Shown here: positions 25,874-34,288 of the stretch, in pieces
How the letters are laid out: each line of letters starts with the position of its first letter
Numbering within the stretch: the first letter of the stretch is position 1
Source: Methanolacinia sp964465295
GTDB taxonomy: Archaea; Halobacteriota; Methanomicrobia; Methanomicrobiales; Methanomicrobiaceae
Direction of reading: 5' to 3'
Assembly: GCA_964465295.1 (NCBI GenBank)
Contig: CAYXKC010000001.1
Span: 66,305 to 130,304 of the forward strand
Length of the DNA: 64,000 nucleotides
Translations under genes and position numbers: made by a program
The notes under the pieces: generated by a model
Databases searched by the model: none
Told to the model about the DNA's origin: nothing
The model's input: the letters and a program-made list of their open reading frames with translations, nothing else

Positions 25874-27199
25874 TTACATCCCGCCGCCGAACTTCTTCAT
25901 CATCCGCTGCATGTTGAATTTTCCGCCGCCCATTCCCCGGAATCCTTTGAGAGTCCTCTGCATGGTTTTGTGGTATTTCAAAAGCTCCCTGACGTCCTCT
26001 ATCGAAACTCCTGCACCGGTTGCAATCCTCTGGATTCTTGATGTGTGGATGACGGAAGGATCGTCAAGCTCCTCTGTTGTCATGGAATCCATGATCACCT
26101 TGTAGATTTCCATCTTTTTACCGGTGGTGTCGAAGGCATCTTCCGGGATCTCGATATTACCGAGCGGGAGCATTGACATGACCTGTTTTAACGGCCCCAT
26201 CTTTTTCAGGGACTCGAGCTGTTTGTACATGTCACGGAGGGTAAATTTACCCTTCATCATGGCATTTACATCAAACTCCTCGCTTCCCATGGCTTCTTCT
26301 GCGCGCTCGATAAGGGATTTGAGATCTCCCATTCCAAGCAGTCTTGAAATGAAACTGTCGGGGTCAAAGCGCTCGAGATCTTCAATTGTCTCCCCGCTTC
26401 CGACAAATACGATCCCGGAACCTGTTTCCGCCACTGCAGAGAGGGCACCGCCACCTTTTGCGGTACCATCCATCTTGGTGATTATCACACCGTCGATATT
26501 GATGGCATCATGAAACCTTGCCGCCTGGTCCCGCGCCTGCTGGCCGAGTGCGGCATCGAGGACAAGCCAGCGGTGGGTTGCCTTTGAGAGGTCGTTTATT
26601 TTGATTATCTCATCGATTAGTTCATCTTCAAGTGCGTGACGCCCCTGCGTATCGATGATCAGAACTTCGATATTTTTAAGCTGCTTAATACCGTTCTCGA
26701 CTATTCTGACAGCATCGGTCTCGCCGGGTTCGCCATAACAGGGAACATTCACCTTGTCGCAAAGTGTCTTTAACTGGTCGTATGCTCCCGGCCTGAAGAC
26801 ATCGGCACAGATGACCCCTGTTCTAAGCCCCTTCTTCTGGAAGTACCTGCTGAGTTTTCCTGTTGTGGTGGTTTTTCCGCTTCCCTGAAGACCGGCCATG
26901 AGGATAGTCTGCGGGCCGAGTGTAACCTCGATCTCATCTCCCATCAGGTTGACGAGCTCCTGGTAGACGATCCTTAAGACATGTTCACGGACGCTCATAC
27001 CCTTTGGAGGCTCTTCCTCAAGTGAGCGTTCCTTGATAGCCTTTGAAAGCTTCATTACGAGCTTGACATTGACGTCCGACTGGAGCAGGACTCTCTGAAG
27101 ATCTTTTACAAGCTCTTCAACAGCAGCCTTGTCGATGACTGTTTTTCCTGCAAGTTTCTTTACGGCGTCCTTCAATCCGGAACCAAGTCGATCAAGCAT
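25874..27199 (-). CDS. srp54: signal recognition particle GTPase SRP54
   Basis: SRP54 binds signal sequences and 7S RNA and delivers ribosomes to the membrane via FtsY. The 441-residue protein has the N domain, the GTPase G domain (GLQGSGKTTTTGKLSRYF, DTQGRHALEDEL, TKMDGTAKGGG) and a methionine-rich M domain ending in a Gly/Met-rich tail. The G3 motif reads DTQGR rather than the usual DTAGR. It follows ftsY with a three-base gap. Confidence 0.97.
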   Translation of the reverse strand: MLDRLGSGLKDAVKKLAGKTVIDKAAVEELVKDLQRVLLQSDVNVKLVMKLSKAIKERSLEEEPPKGMSVREHVLRIVYQELVNLMGDEIEVTLGPQTILMAGLQGSGKTTTTGKLSRYFQKKGLRTGVICADVFRPGAYDQLKTLCDKVNVPCYGEPGETDAVRIVENGIKQLKNIEVLIIDTQGRHALEDELIDEIIKINDLSKATHRWLVLDAALGQQARDQAARFHDAINIDGVIITKMDGTAKGGGALSAVAETGSGIVFVGSGETIEDLERFDPDSFISRLLGMGDLKSLIERAEEAMGSEEFDVNAMMKGKFTLRDMYKQLESLKKMGPLKQVMSMLPLGNIEIPEDAFDTTGKKMEIYKVIMDSMTTEELDDPSVIHTSRIQRIATGAGVSIEDVRELLKYHKTMQRTLKGFRGMGGGKFNMQRMMKKFGGGM

Positions 27200-27202
27200 A
27201 TT

Positions 27203-28288
27203 TCACTCTCCCTCCAGGAGTTCCCCGACCATTTTTTCAGGTTCGAAAGGAATAATGTCCTCATAGCCCTGTCCCATACCGAGAAACATCAGCGGTTTTC
27301 CGATGGTGTGCGCAATAGAGATTGCCGCTCCGCCTTTGGTGTCCATATCCGCTTTTGTAAGAACCACTACGTCGGTCCCTACAGAAGAGTTGAACTCTTC
27401 AGCCCGGATAACCGCATCGTTGCCTGCAACAGCTTCGTCGACGTATGCAACGATATCAGGATTCATCACACGACGGATCTTTTCAAGCTGCTTCATCAGA
27501 TTTCCCTTGTTATGGAATCTTCCTGCAGTATCGGCAAGAACCACGTCTATACTGTGGGCTTTTGCATAATTCACGGTATCAAAGAGAACAGCAGAGGGAT
27601 CGGCTCCTTCCTGGTGGCTGATAACTTTTACCCCGACGCGTTCGGCATGTGTCTTCATCTGCTGGTTTGCCCCTGCGCGGAAGGTGTCGCCTGAACCAAT
27701 TACTACCGAATAACCCCTGCTTTTAAGGAAAAATGCGACCTTTGCAATTGTTGTTGTCTTGCCTGCACCATTGACTCCGGTAAAAAGAACCTTTACAGGC
27801 CTTTCATGAGAGTCAATGTAGTCGGTGAGCAGAAATCTTTCTCCAAGGACTTCGAGAAGCGCATCTTTTAGCGCTTCAATAACAAACTTTTCAGAATTAG
27901 TACCGATCTTTCTTCTCTTTCCGACAAGTTCATCCTTCATATGGCTGATTATCGCCTCTGTCGTATCGAAGGCGACGTCGTTTTCAAGAAGAACAAGTTC
28001 AAGCTCATCAAGCGGTTCGGAGATATCCTTCTCTGTTAACAGGACTTCTCTCTCAGTAACCAGGACCTTTACCTTTTGAGCAAATCCTGCCTTTTTTATG
28101 GTGTCTTTGTCACCTTTTTTACCCGTATCTTCGATCCCGGCCGCGGTTTCGCGGACGTTATCCTCCCGGGTTTCTTCAGGCAGTTCTTTGGCTCCGGCAT
28201 CAGGTTTCTCCTTTTCCATCGCTTCGTCGATGTTGGATCCCAGCTTCTTTGAAACGCCTTTCAGCCTGTCCCTGAGAGATTTAAACAT
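27203..28288 (-). CDS. ftsY: SRP receptor GTPase FtsY
   Basis: FtsY is the membrane-associated receptor that pairs with SRP54. The 361-residue protein has an acidic/lysine-rich N-terminal A region (about residues 1-65), an N domain, and a G domain with GVNGAGKTTTIAKVA, GSGDTFRAGANQQ, DTAGRFHNKGNLM and TKADMDTKGGAA. The gene lies directly upstream of srp54 and downstream of prefoldin alpha, the normal order in methanogens. Confidence 0.97.
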   Translation of the reverse strand: MFKSLRDRLKGVSKKLGSNIDEAMEKEKPDAGAKELPEETREDNVRETAAGIEDTGKKGDKDTIKKAGFAQKVKVLVTEREVLLTEKDISEPLDELELVLLENDVAFDTTEAIISHMKDELVGKRRKIGTNSEKFVIEALKDALLEVLGERFLLTDYIDSHERPVKVLFTGVNGAGKTTTIAKVAFFLKSRGYSVVIGSGDTFRAGANQQMKTHAERVGVKVISHQEGADPSAVLFDTVNYAKAHSIDVVLADTAGRFHNKGNLMKQLEKIRRVMNPDIVAYVDEAVAGNDAVIRAEEFNSSVGTDVVVLTKADMDTKGGAAISIAHTIGKPLMFLGMGQGYEDIIPFEPEKMVGELLEGE

Positions 28289-28291
28289 GGA

Positions 28292-28741
28292 TTATCTGCT
28301 TCCTGACTGTGCCTGGTACTGCTTGTATAGGGTTTCGATTTTTTTTGCCACATCCGATGCCTGATTCCGGATTTCGGCAATTGTCTCTGATATCTTCTTC
28401 TCAAGTGCCTCGAGTTCAAGAATCCTGTCCTCGAGGTATGCGACTGTTTCATCACCGTTCTTTTGGACAATGACATTTGAGCCGATGTTCACGAAGACAT
28501 TGTCAGGTTCGAGGGCTTTGACTCTTATGGATGCACCCCCGCCTATCTCCAGTAGCATTGTATTCTCCGGCGAAGAACCGATCTCTTTTATTGTACCGAT
28601 TGCGGTAAGGGATTCGATTCTCCGCTGTTCAAGCACCTGAAGCTGTGCGGTGTATGCCTCGGCCTGCTGCCCGAATTCATTGAGATACTGCTGGAGCATC
28701 TCAATTTCACGGGGGTCGACATTTTCCAAATTACTCACCAT
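28292..28741 (-). CDS. pfdA: prefoldin alpha subunit
   Basis: Prefoldin alpha forms a hexamer with beta subunits that hands unfolded proteins to the thermosome. The 149-residue protein shows two long coiled-coil segments (about residues 8-45 and 100-145) around a beta-hairpin core with LEIGGGASIRVKA and VIVQKNGDETVAYLE. It overlaps rpl18a by 11 bases and precedes ftsY. Confidence 0.95.
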   Translation of the reverse strand: MVSNLENVDPREIEMLQQYLNEFGQQAEAYTAQLQVLEQRRIESLTAIGTIKEIGSSPENTMLLEIGGGASIRVKALEPDNVFVNIGSNVIVQKNGDETVAYLEDRILELEALEKKISETIAEIRNQASDVAKKIETLYKQYQAQSGSR

Positions 28742-28922
28742 TAACTAGTTTGACACTGTCAATTTTGATATAATTTCTCTTTAAACAGTGTTTGCTTCCG
28801 AAAACATTATAGGTGTTTTCGGTTGCCTGGGACTCGTTGGGTGCCATGATGACCTTGGTGAAAGGCTGCCAGCCCAATCCGTTTTTAAAACTTCCTGTTA
28901 CTTCAAAACTCTTTTTATCCAT
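28731..28922 (-). CDS. rpl18a: ribosomal protein L18a (LX)
   Basis: A 63-residue small protein of the archaeal L18ae/LX family. Diagnostic segments are FEVTGSFKNGLGWQPFTK, then AxNExxAxExxYxxFGSKHxLKRxxI, seen here as ATENTYNVFGSKHCLKRN. It is a single-domain archaeal version of eukaryotic L18a and lies between aif6 and pfdA in the usual order. Confidence 0.93.
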   Translation of the reverse strand: MDKKSFEVTGSFKNGLGWQPFTKVIMAPNESQATENTYNVFGSKHCLKRNYIKIDSVKLVNGE

Positions 28923-28937
28923 TTCAAACTCCTCCGT

Positions 28938-29594
28938 TTAAAATCCAAATACATCCTCGATCCTACCAAGTTCATAACCGCTTGTAGAGATGCCGGCAAG
29001 GAAACTTTTGCTGTTTGCAAGGAGTCCGGTACCTATGAGCGTACTTCCCATGTTAACCGTACCTGTTCCTACTGGAAGTCCTGACATCTCCTCGATCTCA
29101 GAGATCTCATTCTCTGACGCCCCGGGATTCAGGATCACTCCTTTATTTGTCGCAACTGCTGCCATACCTACTGTCGGTATTTTGCCGATATACATCATAA
29201 GCACGGGAACATCAAGGAACTCTGAAATTTTTTCAGCAGTATTTTCTGAAATTCCCGGGTGAACTACGGCGAAGGTATCGTTTGCGAGGATTATGTTTCC
29301 TGCAGCATTCATGGTTCTTTCAAGAAGCATAACCCTGCCGTGCTGTTTAAGAAGGTCTATCTCTTCTGTTGATGCAAGGCCGCTGACAATCATCCCGTTG
29401 CTGTTTCCGGCAAGCAGGGATCCGATTATAGAACAACCCTGTATAGTGGTCTGAACAACTTCAACACCCAGTCTCTTCTCTACAGCACCTGTGTATTCCT
29501 CTGTCGCGTCCAGCGGGACAAATGCGACATCCTCGAATACGCGGGTATATACACCAATATGCTCGTCGCCTGCGAAGCTGATCGTCTCAACCAT
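28938..29594 (-). CDS. eif6: translation initiation factor aIF6
   Basis: aIF6 binds the 50S subunit and prevents premature joining with 30S. The 218-residue protein is built from repeated pentein-fold units; GSLLAGNSNGMIV, LPVGTGTVNMGSTLIG and LLANSKSFLAG are characteristic. I chose the ATG at 29594 because it directly follows the rpl31e stop and matches the family start; the open frame extends further but into rpl31e. Confidence 0.95.
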   Translation of the reverse strand: MVETISFAGDEHIGVYTRVFEDVAFVPLDATEEYTGAVEKRLGVEVVQTTIQGCSIIGSLLAGNSNGMIVSGLASTEEIDLLKQHGRVMLLERTMNAAGNIILANDTFAVVHPGISENTAEKISEFLDVPVLMMYIGKIPTVGMAAVATNKGVILNPGASENEISEIEEMSGLPVGTGTVNMGSTLIGTGLLANSKSFLAGISTSGYELGRIEDVFGF

Positions 29595-29595
29595 T

Positions 29596-29859
29596 TCACT
29601 CTTCGGCAAGTTCAGCCTGAACCTGGCCGTCCTCAAATTTCATTGCGCGAACACGGATCTTTCTCGGTGGTTTTTCACATCCGCGTTCCCATATCTTCTC
29701 GTTGATGCTTCTGTCAATTTTGATGTCTTCGCTTTTCATATGCTTTGCGAGGTATTCCCTGATCTCCTTGATCGCCCTGGGGCTCCTCTTCCAGCGCGGC
29801 GCCGTTTTGACATCACGAAGAGGGATGACATAGATCTGTTCCTTTAAAATATCTGCCAT
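29596..29859 (-). CDS. rpl31e: ribosomal protein L31e
   Basis: The 87-residue protein is archaeal L31e: IPLRDVKTAPRWKRSPRAIKEIREY-type start and DRSINEKIWERGCEKPPRKIRV middle segment. It is seven bases downstream of rpl39e and abuts aif6. Confidence 0.97.
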   Translation of the reverse strand: MADILKEQIYVIPLRDVKTAPRWKRSPRAIKEIREYLAKHMKSEDIKIDRSINEKIWERGCEKPPRKIRVRAMKFEDGQVQAELAEE

Positions 29860-29865
29860 TTTCCA

Positions 29866-30018
29866 TCACACCTTCAGTTTGCTTCTTCTCCAGTTGCGTC
29901 TCCGCGGATGGGATACAACGCTCCTCTTCGTCTTGATCATTACCCATGCAGGCACGCGCCTGTTCTGTTCGCATGCCTTTGCCAGTCTTACTTTTCTTGC
30001 TTTTGTTACTTTACTCAT
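29866..30018 (-). CDS. rpl39e: ribosomal protein L39e
   Basis: A 50-residue, very basic protein translated from the ATG at 30018: it starts MSKVTKARKVRLAKACEQN and continues with NRRVPAWVMIKT and HPRRRNWRRSKLKV. This is the complete L39e, which lines the peptide exit tunnel. Its position directly before rpl31e is the standard archaeal arrangement. Confidence 0.97.
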   Translation of the reverse strand: MSKVTKARKVRLAKACEQNRRVPAWVMIKTKRSVVSHPRRRNWRRSKLKV

Positions 30019-30029
30019 TTTTCCACCCT

Positions 30030-30623
30030 TTAGCTTCGCATTATCCTTCCGGTTACGAGTGACTGCTCGTGGTGGCTGGGAAATATTTCGTAAGGATCCA
30101 CACCCTGTACACTGAATGCTGTTCGGATCTCGTTTTCGTAATCGCCGTTTTCGATAGTGCCGGTTTCACCATATTCCACGGTGAAATGCATACCTGCCAG
30201 GCGGTTTACCTCACGTCTTCCATATCCAAGCAGAGGCCGCACGAGGGCGCATTGATATCTTGCTTCTATGCTCTGCACTTCAGCGTAATCAAGCATTGGA
30301 ACACGGTCATTCAGTCGTGTTCCATCCCCTATTACATCATATTCCCCCGAAAGGGAACAGATGGCGTTCCTGTGAACAAGGTTGATGGCCGAATTTGGGA
30401 ATCCGTCCTTTACCATCATCTCCATTACTTTCTCAAGCAGTCCTTCCTCAAACACTCTCATTTTAAGCGGTAGCCCCAGTGCTTCTGCTGCCTTCTCAAC
30501 ACCCGGGATCCTGCGATCGCTGCTGAATACGAATGTATTCAGTTCGGTTTCGTAGTCCCTCGATATCATGAGGGCGGCAAGAGAACTGTCCTTTCCTCCG
30601 CTGAAGAGCATTCCGGCTTTCAT
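30030..30623 (-). CDS. PP-loop ATPase (N-type ATP pyrophosphatase superfamily)
   Basis: The 197-residue protein has the PP-loop SGGKDS at residues 8-13 followed by SLAALM, as in enzymes that adenylate a substrate for thiolation or amidation. NLVHRNAICSL and DGTRLNDRVPML are conserved in the archaeal branch located beside rpl39e/PDCD5. A tRNA or diphthamide-type modification is plausible from the ribosomal context, but the substrate is unknown. Its start overlaps the PDCD5 gene by four bases. Confidence 0.8.
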   Translation of the reverse strand: MKAGMLFSGGKDSSLAALMISRDYETELNTFVFSSDRRIPGVEKAAEALGLPLKMRVFEEGLLEKVMEMMVKDGFPNSAINLVHRNAICSLSGEYDVIGDGTRLNDRVPMLDYAEVQSIEARYQCALVRPLLGYGRREVNRLAGMHFTVEYGETGTIENGDYENEIRTAFSVQGVDPYEIFPSHHEQSLVTGRIMRS

Positions 30624-30967
30624 GATTTATGCTTACGAGTGATGTTAATTTCTTTTTTATCCGGGATAAGCTGTCTCAGGATCGTTTTAAGCTGTTCATC
30701 GCTTATCCGATCCCTGATTCGGCCGCTTTGAGCCAGCATAACTAGCTGCTGTTCTACGGCCTGTGCAAATTCCGGTTTTGTAAGTTTGATGGTGTTCAAA
30801 CGTTCCCGGGCTTCGGGTTCCAGGATCTGCATCAGTATCATGTGAATCTGGGCTTCTGCCTGTTTCTGGCGGGCCATCTCTTCCTCCATCGCCTGATGAT
30901 CCATCTGATTTCTTTGAAGCTCCTGCATCTTTCTTCTGCGAATTTCCGCAAGTTCGTCGTCTACCAT
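30620..30967 (-). CDS. PDCD5/TFAR19-family DNA-binding protein
   Basis: The 115-residue protein is the archaeal PDCD5 homologue: a charged N-terminal helix (ELAEIRRRKMQELQ) followed by a three-helix bundle with LEPEARERLNTIKLTKP and the LAQSGRIRDRISDEQLKTIL segment. Archaeal members bind DNA non-specifically in vitro; the physiological role is not settled. It is co-directional with rps19e 16 bases upstream, the conserved arrangement. Confidence 0.92.
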   Translation of the reverse strand: MVDDELAEIRRRKMQELQRNQMDHQAMEEEMARQKQAEAQIHMILMQILEPEARERLNTIKLTKPEFAQAVEQQLVMLAQSGRIRDRISDEQLKTILRQLIPDKKEINITRKHKS

Positions 30968-30983
30968 CTTTAACTCTCTCCTT

Positions 30984-31433
30984 TCAGTACTTTGCTATTG
31001 CCGGAACCGATTCGGCAACAGTTTCTTTCAGGCTGTTTGCCACACCGTCAAGGAACGATCTGCCTGCAGGCGAAACTACTCGCCCTTCAGGAGTGTTCTC
31101 GATGTATCCTGCTTTTTCCAGCTGCTGGAGGATCTTACGTGTGACCGACCCAGAGCCTTTCTTAAAGCTGTAAGGCATCGAGCCCCTGTCCCTCTTACCG
31201 CCGTAGAAAGTCCTTAGTCTCTGGACTCCTACAGGGCCGTCGATGTATACTCTGCGAATTACCGATGCCGCACGAATGTACCACCAGTTCTCGTCTTTCG
31301 GGGGCATCTCTTTGTGGACGCCTGTCTTTGCGAATCCTGCCCATTCAGGAGCTTCAACCGCGTCAAGCTTCTTAAGCTCGCCAGCCACTTTATCGATCAG
31401 AAGATCCGGTGGGATATCATATACAGTTGTCAT
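30984..31433 (-). CDS. rps19e: ribosomal protein S19e
   Basis: The 149-residue protein is S19e of the small subunit: YDIPPDLLIDKVAGELK start, EWAGFAKTGVHKEMPP, WWYIRAASVIRRVYIDGPVGVQRLR and the C-terminal LEKAGYIENTPEGRVVSPAG winged-helix part. Upstream lies an unusually long leader with several hairpins, described separately. It opens the run rps19e-PDCD5-PP-loop-rpl39e-rpl31e. Confidence 0.97.
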   Translation of the reverse strand: MTTVYDIPPDLLIDKVAGELKKLDAVEAPEWAGFAKTGVHKEMPPKDENWWYIRAASVIRRVYIDGPVGVQRLRTFYGGKRDRGSMPYSFKKGSGSVTRKILQQLEKAGYIENTPEGRVVSPAGRSFLDGVANSLKETVAESVPAIAKY

Positions 31434-31636
31434 TTTTCAACCACTCTCTAATGATGCTAAAGAGACCATACCTTCTCTTTCAAAAGCATGGATTTTCCAT
31501 GTGAAACACCTGAAACAATTGTTTCTGTCCGTAATACATGAGACCAAAATTCCCGTTCCCATGCCGGCTCATGAAGTGTTTTCAACACGCAAATTAGCAG
31601 TCTCTATATATTTGACTGAAGAGCTATTATATATTT
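31434..31636 (-). promoter_or_regulatory. promoter and structured leader of rps19e
   Basis: Two minus-strand TATA-like boxes occur at 31624-31636 and 31603-31613. The leader between them and the rps19e ATG would be about 150-170 nt, long for an archaeal mRNA. It contains hairpins at 31576-31588 (GTGTT/AACAC), 31487-31501 (CATGGA/TCCATG) and a 14-bp palindrome at 31512-31525 (GAAACAATTGTTTC). Autoregulation by a ribosomal protein is one possible reading. Confidence 0.35.
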
Positions 31637-31676
31637 CCGAAAAAAAGACCTGGAATTATTCTTTAATATTGCACCT

Positions 31677-31913
31677 TTATTTTTTTGCAAGTACCATGGT
31701 GCGGCCTCTTTTTTGAATAATCTTTGCACCTGCCATCTCTGCGATATCTTCAGGCACGAGGTCTGTATTCCTGAGCCATTTGATCTTGATTACTCTTTTA
31801 TCTTTGATCTGGGCTTTGATCTCACTTATCGTACTGTCTGTTATGCCTTTCTTTCCTATCCAGACTGTTGCCTTCAGGCTTTGCATATCTGCGGTTGATT
31901 CATTTTTTTTCAT
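31677..31913 (-). CDS. YhbY-type CRM-domain RNA-binding protein
   Basis: The 78-residue protein is a stand-alone CRM domain, as in bacterial YhbY, which associates with pre-50S ribosomes. The signature VWIGKKGITDSTISEI and the C-terminal GAKIIQKRGRTMVLAKK are clear. It overlaps rnp4 by four bases, linking two RNA-processing functions. The T-rich stretch just after its stop may end transcription before rps19e. Confidence 0.88.
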   Translation of the reverse strand: MKKNESTADMQSLKATVWIGKKGITDSTISEIKAQIKDKRVIKIKWLRNTDLVPEDIAEMAGAKIIQKRGRTMVLAKK

Positions 31914-32224
31914 TTTTTGTCCTTTATCGGGTATCTCCGGGTATAACCGCAGTTAAGGCAGGTCATAGTTACTCTTCCGTTATTTATCCTGGTTCTTGTA
32001 TTCTTTCCGGGTGAAAAGAATTCAAGGCATTTTCTGCAGTAGGATGAACGGTATCTCCCGGGGATCTTTACCCTGTATTTCATCGCGATCTTTCTTGCAA
32101 GTATGACATACCTTTTGCTCAATGCGGGATCCTTTCTGTAAGCCGAGTATGCAGATTCAAAGAGTCTCTCTATCCTTTCTTCTGCAATCTTTCTTTCAGC
32201 CGTTTTGTTCCTGCGTGGTGCCAT
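31910..32224 (-). CDS. rnp4: RNase P protein component 4 (Rpp21/Rpr2)
   Basis: This subunit binds the specificity domain of RNase P RNA and helps mature tRNA 5' ends. The 104-residue protein has the N-terminal helical region and the zinc ribbon: YCRKCLEFF and MTCLNCGYTRRYP supply the four cysteines. It precedes the CRM-domain gene with overlapping codons and follows purN. Confidence 0.93.
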   Translation of the reverse strand: MAPRRNKTAERKIAEERIERLFESAYSAYRKDPALSKRYVILARKIAMKYRVKIPGRYRSSYCRKCLEFFSPGKNTRTRINNGRVTMTCLNCGYTRRYPIKDKK

Positions 32225-32240
32225 ATCTTATAATAATTAT

Positions 32241-32858
32241 TTAATTATCTTTTTTGTTGAGAATTCTGACCTTTCTGTCTATGATCTCAAGACGATCCCC
32301 GCAGAATAATGCAACCGATTCCCTGAGCGCCTTATGCTCCTCTGCCAGTATTCTTTCAGAGAGCGTTTCCTCTGTATCGTCACCGCTTACCGGGACAGGG
32401 CACTGCATTATTATTGCACCGTGATCCATCTCTTCATCAACAAAATGTACAGTGCATCCCGATACTTTGACCCCGTATTCAATTGCCTGCCTCTGGGCAT
32501 TAAGGCCTTTAAATGAGGGAAGCAGGGCCGGGTGTATGTTTATCATTCTCCCGGGGAAACACCTGACCGTGTCCGGATCCAGGAGCCTCATGTATCCTGC
32601 AAGTACAAACAGGTCGGCACCCGACTCGTCCATCGCATCCCTGAGTGCCGAATTGTAATCACTCCTGCTGCCGAATTTGGAATAATCCACAATCTTTACC
32701 GGTATTCCTGCGCCGGCGGCTCTTTCTGTTGCATATGCCGATGGATTGTCCGTTATCAGGCAGCATATCCTGCCCCTGATAAACCCTGATTCGATACCGT
32801 CGATGACTGCCTGAAAATTGGTTCCTCTCCCTGAAGCAAGAACCGCGATATTTTTCAT
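32241..32858 (-). CDS. purN: phosphoribosylglycinamide formyltransferase
   Basis: PurN transfers a formyl group from 10-formyl-tetrahydrofolate to GAR in purine synthesis. The 205-residue protein has VLASGRGTNFQAVIDG, the catalytic NIHPALLPSFKGLNAQ and VHFVDEEMDHGAII. I chose the ATG at 32858, which directly precedes KNIAVLASG; an ATG four codons upstream (32870) is also possible. Folate-dependent PurN in a methanogen is noteworthy because many use formate-dependent PurT/PurP enzymes instead. Confidence 0.92.
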   Translation of the reverse strand: MKNIAVLASGRGTNFQAVIDGIESGFIRGRICCLITDNPSAYATERAAGAGIPVKIVDYSKFGSRSDYNSALRDAMDESGADLFVLAGYMRLLDPDTVRCFPGRMINIHPALLPSFKGLNAQRQAIEYGVKVSGCTVHFVDEEMDHGAIIMQCPVPVSGDDTEETLSERILAEEHKALRESVALFCGDRLEIIDRKVRILNKKDN

Positions 32859-32890
32859 ATCCAATATCATAGGATGTCAAAAAAGAATAA

Positions 32891-34165
32891 TTATTCTGTG
32901 GTGGGTTTGGGATTCAGGATTATAAGTTTCACGTCAATAATCCTCCTGCCACGCATTTTCATTACCCTCATCTCTACACCGGGATCTTCGATACTTATTA
33001 CTTCACCGCGTTTTGGAATATGGCCCAGCCTGTCGATAAGAAGACCGCCGATTGTTTCGTATGATTCATCGATAGGCAGGCTGATGTCAAGGTCTTCGTT
33101 AACCCTGTCGACCCACGCACCGGCATCGATGAGATATACTCCTTCATCGATCTTCTGTATTTCAGGCTCTTCTACGTCGAATTCATCGAGAATATCTCCA
33201 ACAAGCTCCTCGAGGATGTCCTCAATGGTTATTATCCCCGCATAGGTACCGTATTCGTCGATCACTATCGCGAGGTGATTCTTCTTCATCTGGAGTTCAT
33301 TAAGCAGTTCATCGATCTTTTTGCTCTCCGGGACGAAGTGGGCCTCATGCATCAGGTCAGGTATCCTGATATCAGTTTTCTTGTTGTATACGGCGGCAAA
33401 TGCATCCTTTACATTAAGCGTTCCGATAATATTGTCTATCTGCTCGTGATATACGGGAAGTCTTGAAAATCCTGTATCATTGAATACGCTTATTGCATCC
33501 TCGAGGCTTGAGTCGTCGCTAATCATTGTGACATCGCCTCTCGGGGTCATTGCCTCTCTTGCATATGTATCTGTAAACCTGAATACCCGGTGGAGCATCT
33601 GGTGTTCGTCCTCTTCAATAGATCCTGACTCTTCACCGGCGTCGATCCATTGTTTGATCTCCTCTTCAGTAACTACCGGATGACCGAAGTTTTCTTCAAT
33701 ACGAAAGAGCTTCTTGAAGCCGTCATATACCAGAATTACAGGTGTAAAAAGGTATGACAGCATAAGAATCGCCTTTGCAGAAAACAGGGCAACTTTCTCC
33801 GGGTGTCTTGCAGCATATGTCTTCGGCCCGATCTCGCCGAAGATAAGCATTATAACAGTCACAAATCCTGTTGCAATCCCGATACCGATATCCCCGTAGA
33901 TCTCTAATGCAATTGCTGTTGCAAGAGATGCCGCGGCAATATTTACGAGATTGTTTCCGATAAGTATGGTTATCAGGAGATGATCCGTATTTGACTTGAT
34001 CTTTTCAAGAGCGACCGATCCTTTCTTCTTAAGATCAAGAAGCTGCCTGACTTTTGCATGATTTATACCGATAAGTGCAACCTCTGATCCGGAGAAAAAA
34101 GCGGACAGAATGATGCACAAAACAAAAAGAAATATTCCTAAATTACCTTCGTTCATTTGTTCCAC
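32891..34165 (-). CDS. CNNM/CorC-family membrane protein with CBS domains
   Basis: The 424-residue protein has an N-terminal DUF21 membrane domain of four helices (about residues 10-175, with FFSGSEVALIGIN), a pair of CBS domains (about 205-325, including REAMTPRGDVTMIS and HLAIVIDEYGTYAGIITIEDILEELVGDI), and a C-terminal CorC/HlyC domain. Homologues are proposed Mg2+ or Co2+ exporters regulated by adenine nucleotides. It is probably transcribed with the downstream purN gene, 32 bases away. Confidence 0.9.
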   Translation of the reverse strand: MEQMNEGNLGIFLFVLCIILSAFFSGSEVALIGINHAKVRQLLDLKKKGSVALEKIKSNTDHLLITILIGNNLVNIAAASLATAIALEIYGDIGIGIATGFVTVIMLIFGEIGPKTYAARHPEKVALFSAKAILMLSYLFTPVILVYDGFKKLFRIEENFGHPVVTEEEIKQWIDAGEESGSIEEDEHQMLHRVFRFTDTYAREAMTPRGDVTMISDDSSLEDAISVFNDTGFSRLPVYHEQIDNIIGTLNVKDAFAAVYNKKTDIRIPDLMHEAHFVPESKKIDELLNELQMKKNHLAIVIDEYGTYAGIITIEDILEELVGDILDEFDVEEPEIQKIDEGVYLIDAGAWVDRVNEDLDISLPIDESYETIGGLLIDRLGHIPKRGEVISIEDPGVEMRVMKMRGRRIIDVKLIILNPKPTTE

Positions 34166-34288
34166 GCCGCCCGGGCGGCAGAATGTTCTTTCTCATATTC
34201 AGATTTCTTATCTATAGTCAACCTGAGACAATAAAATTATTACGTTATTTCGGTTCTTTGAACTTAAAGGAGATGGCTTTAGGGGGAA

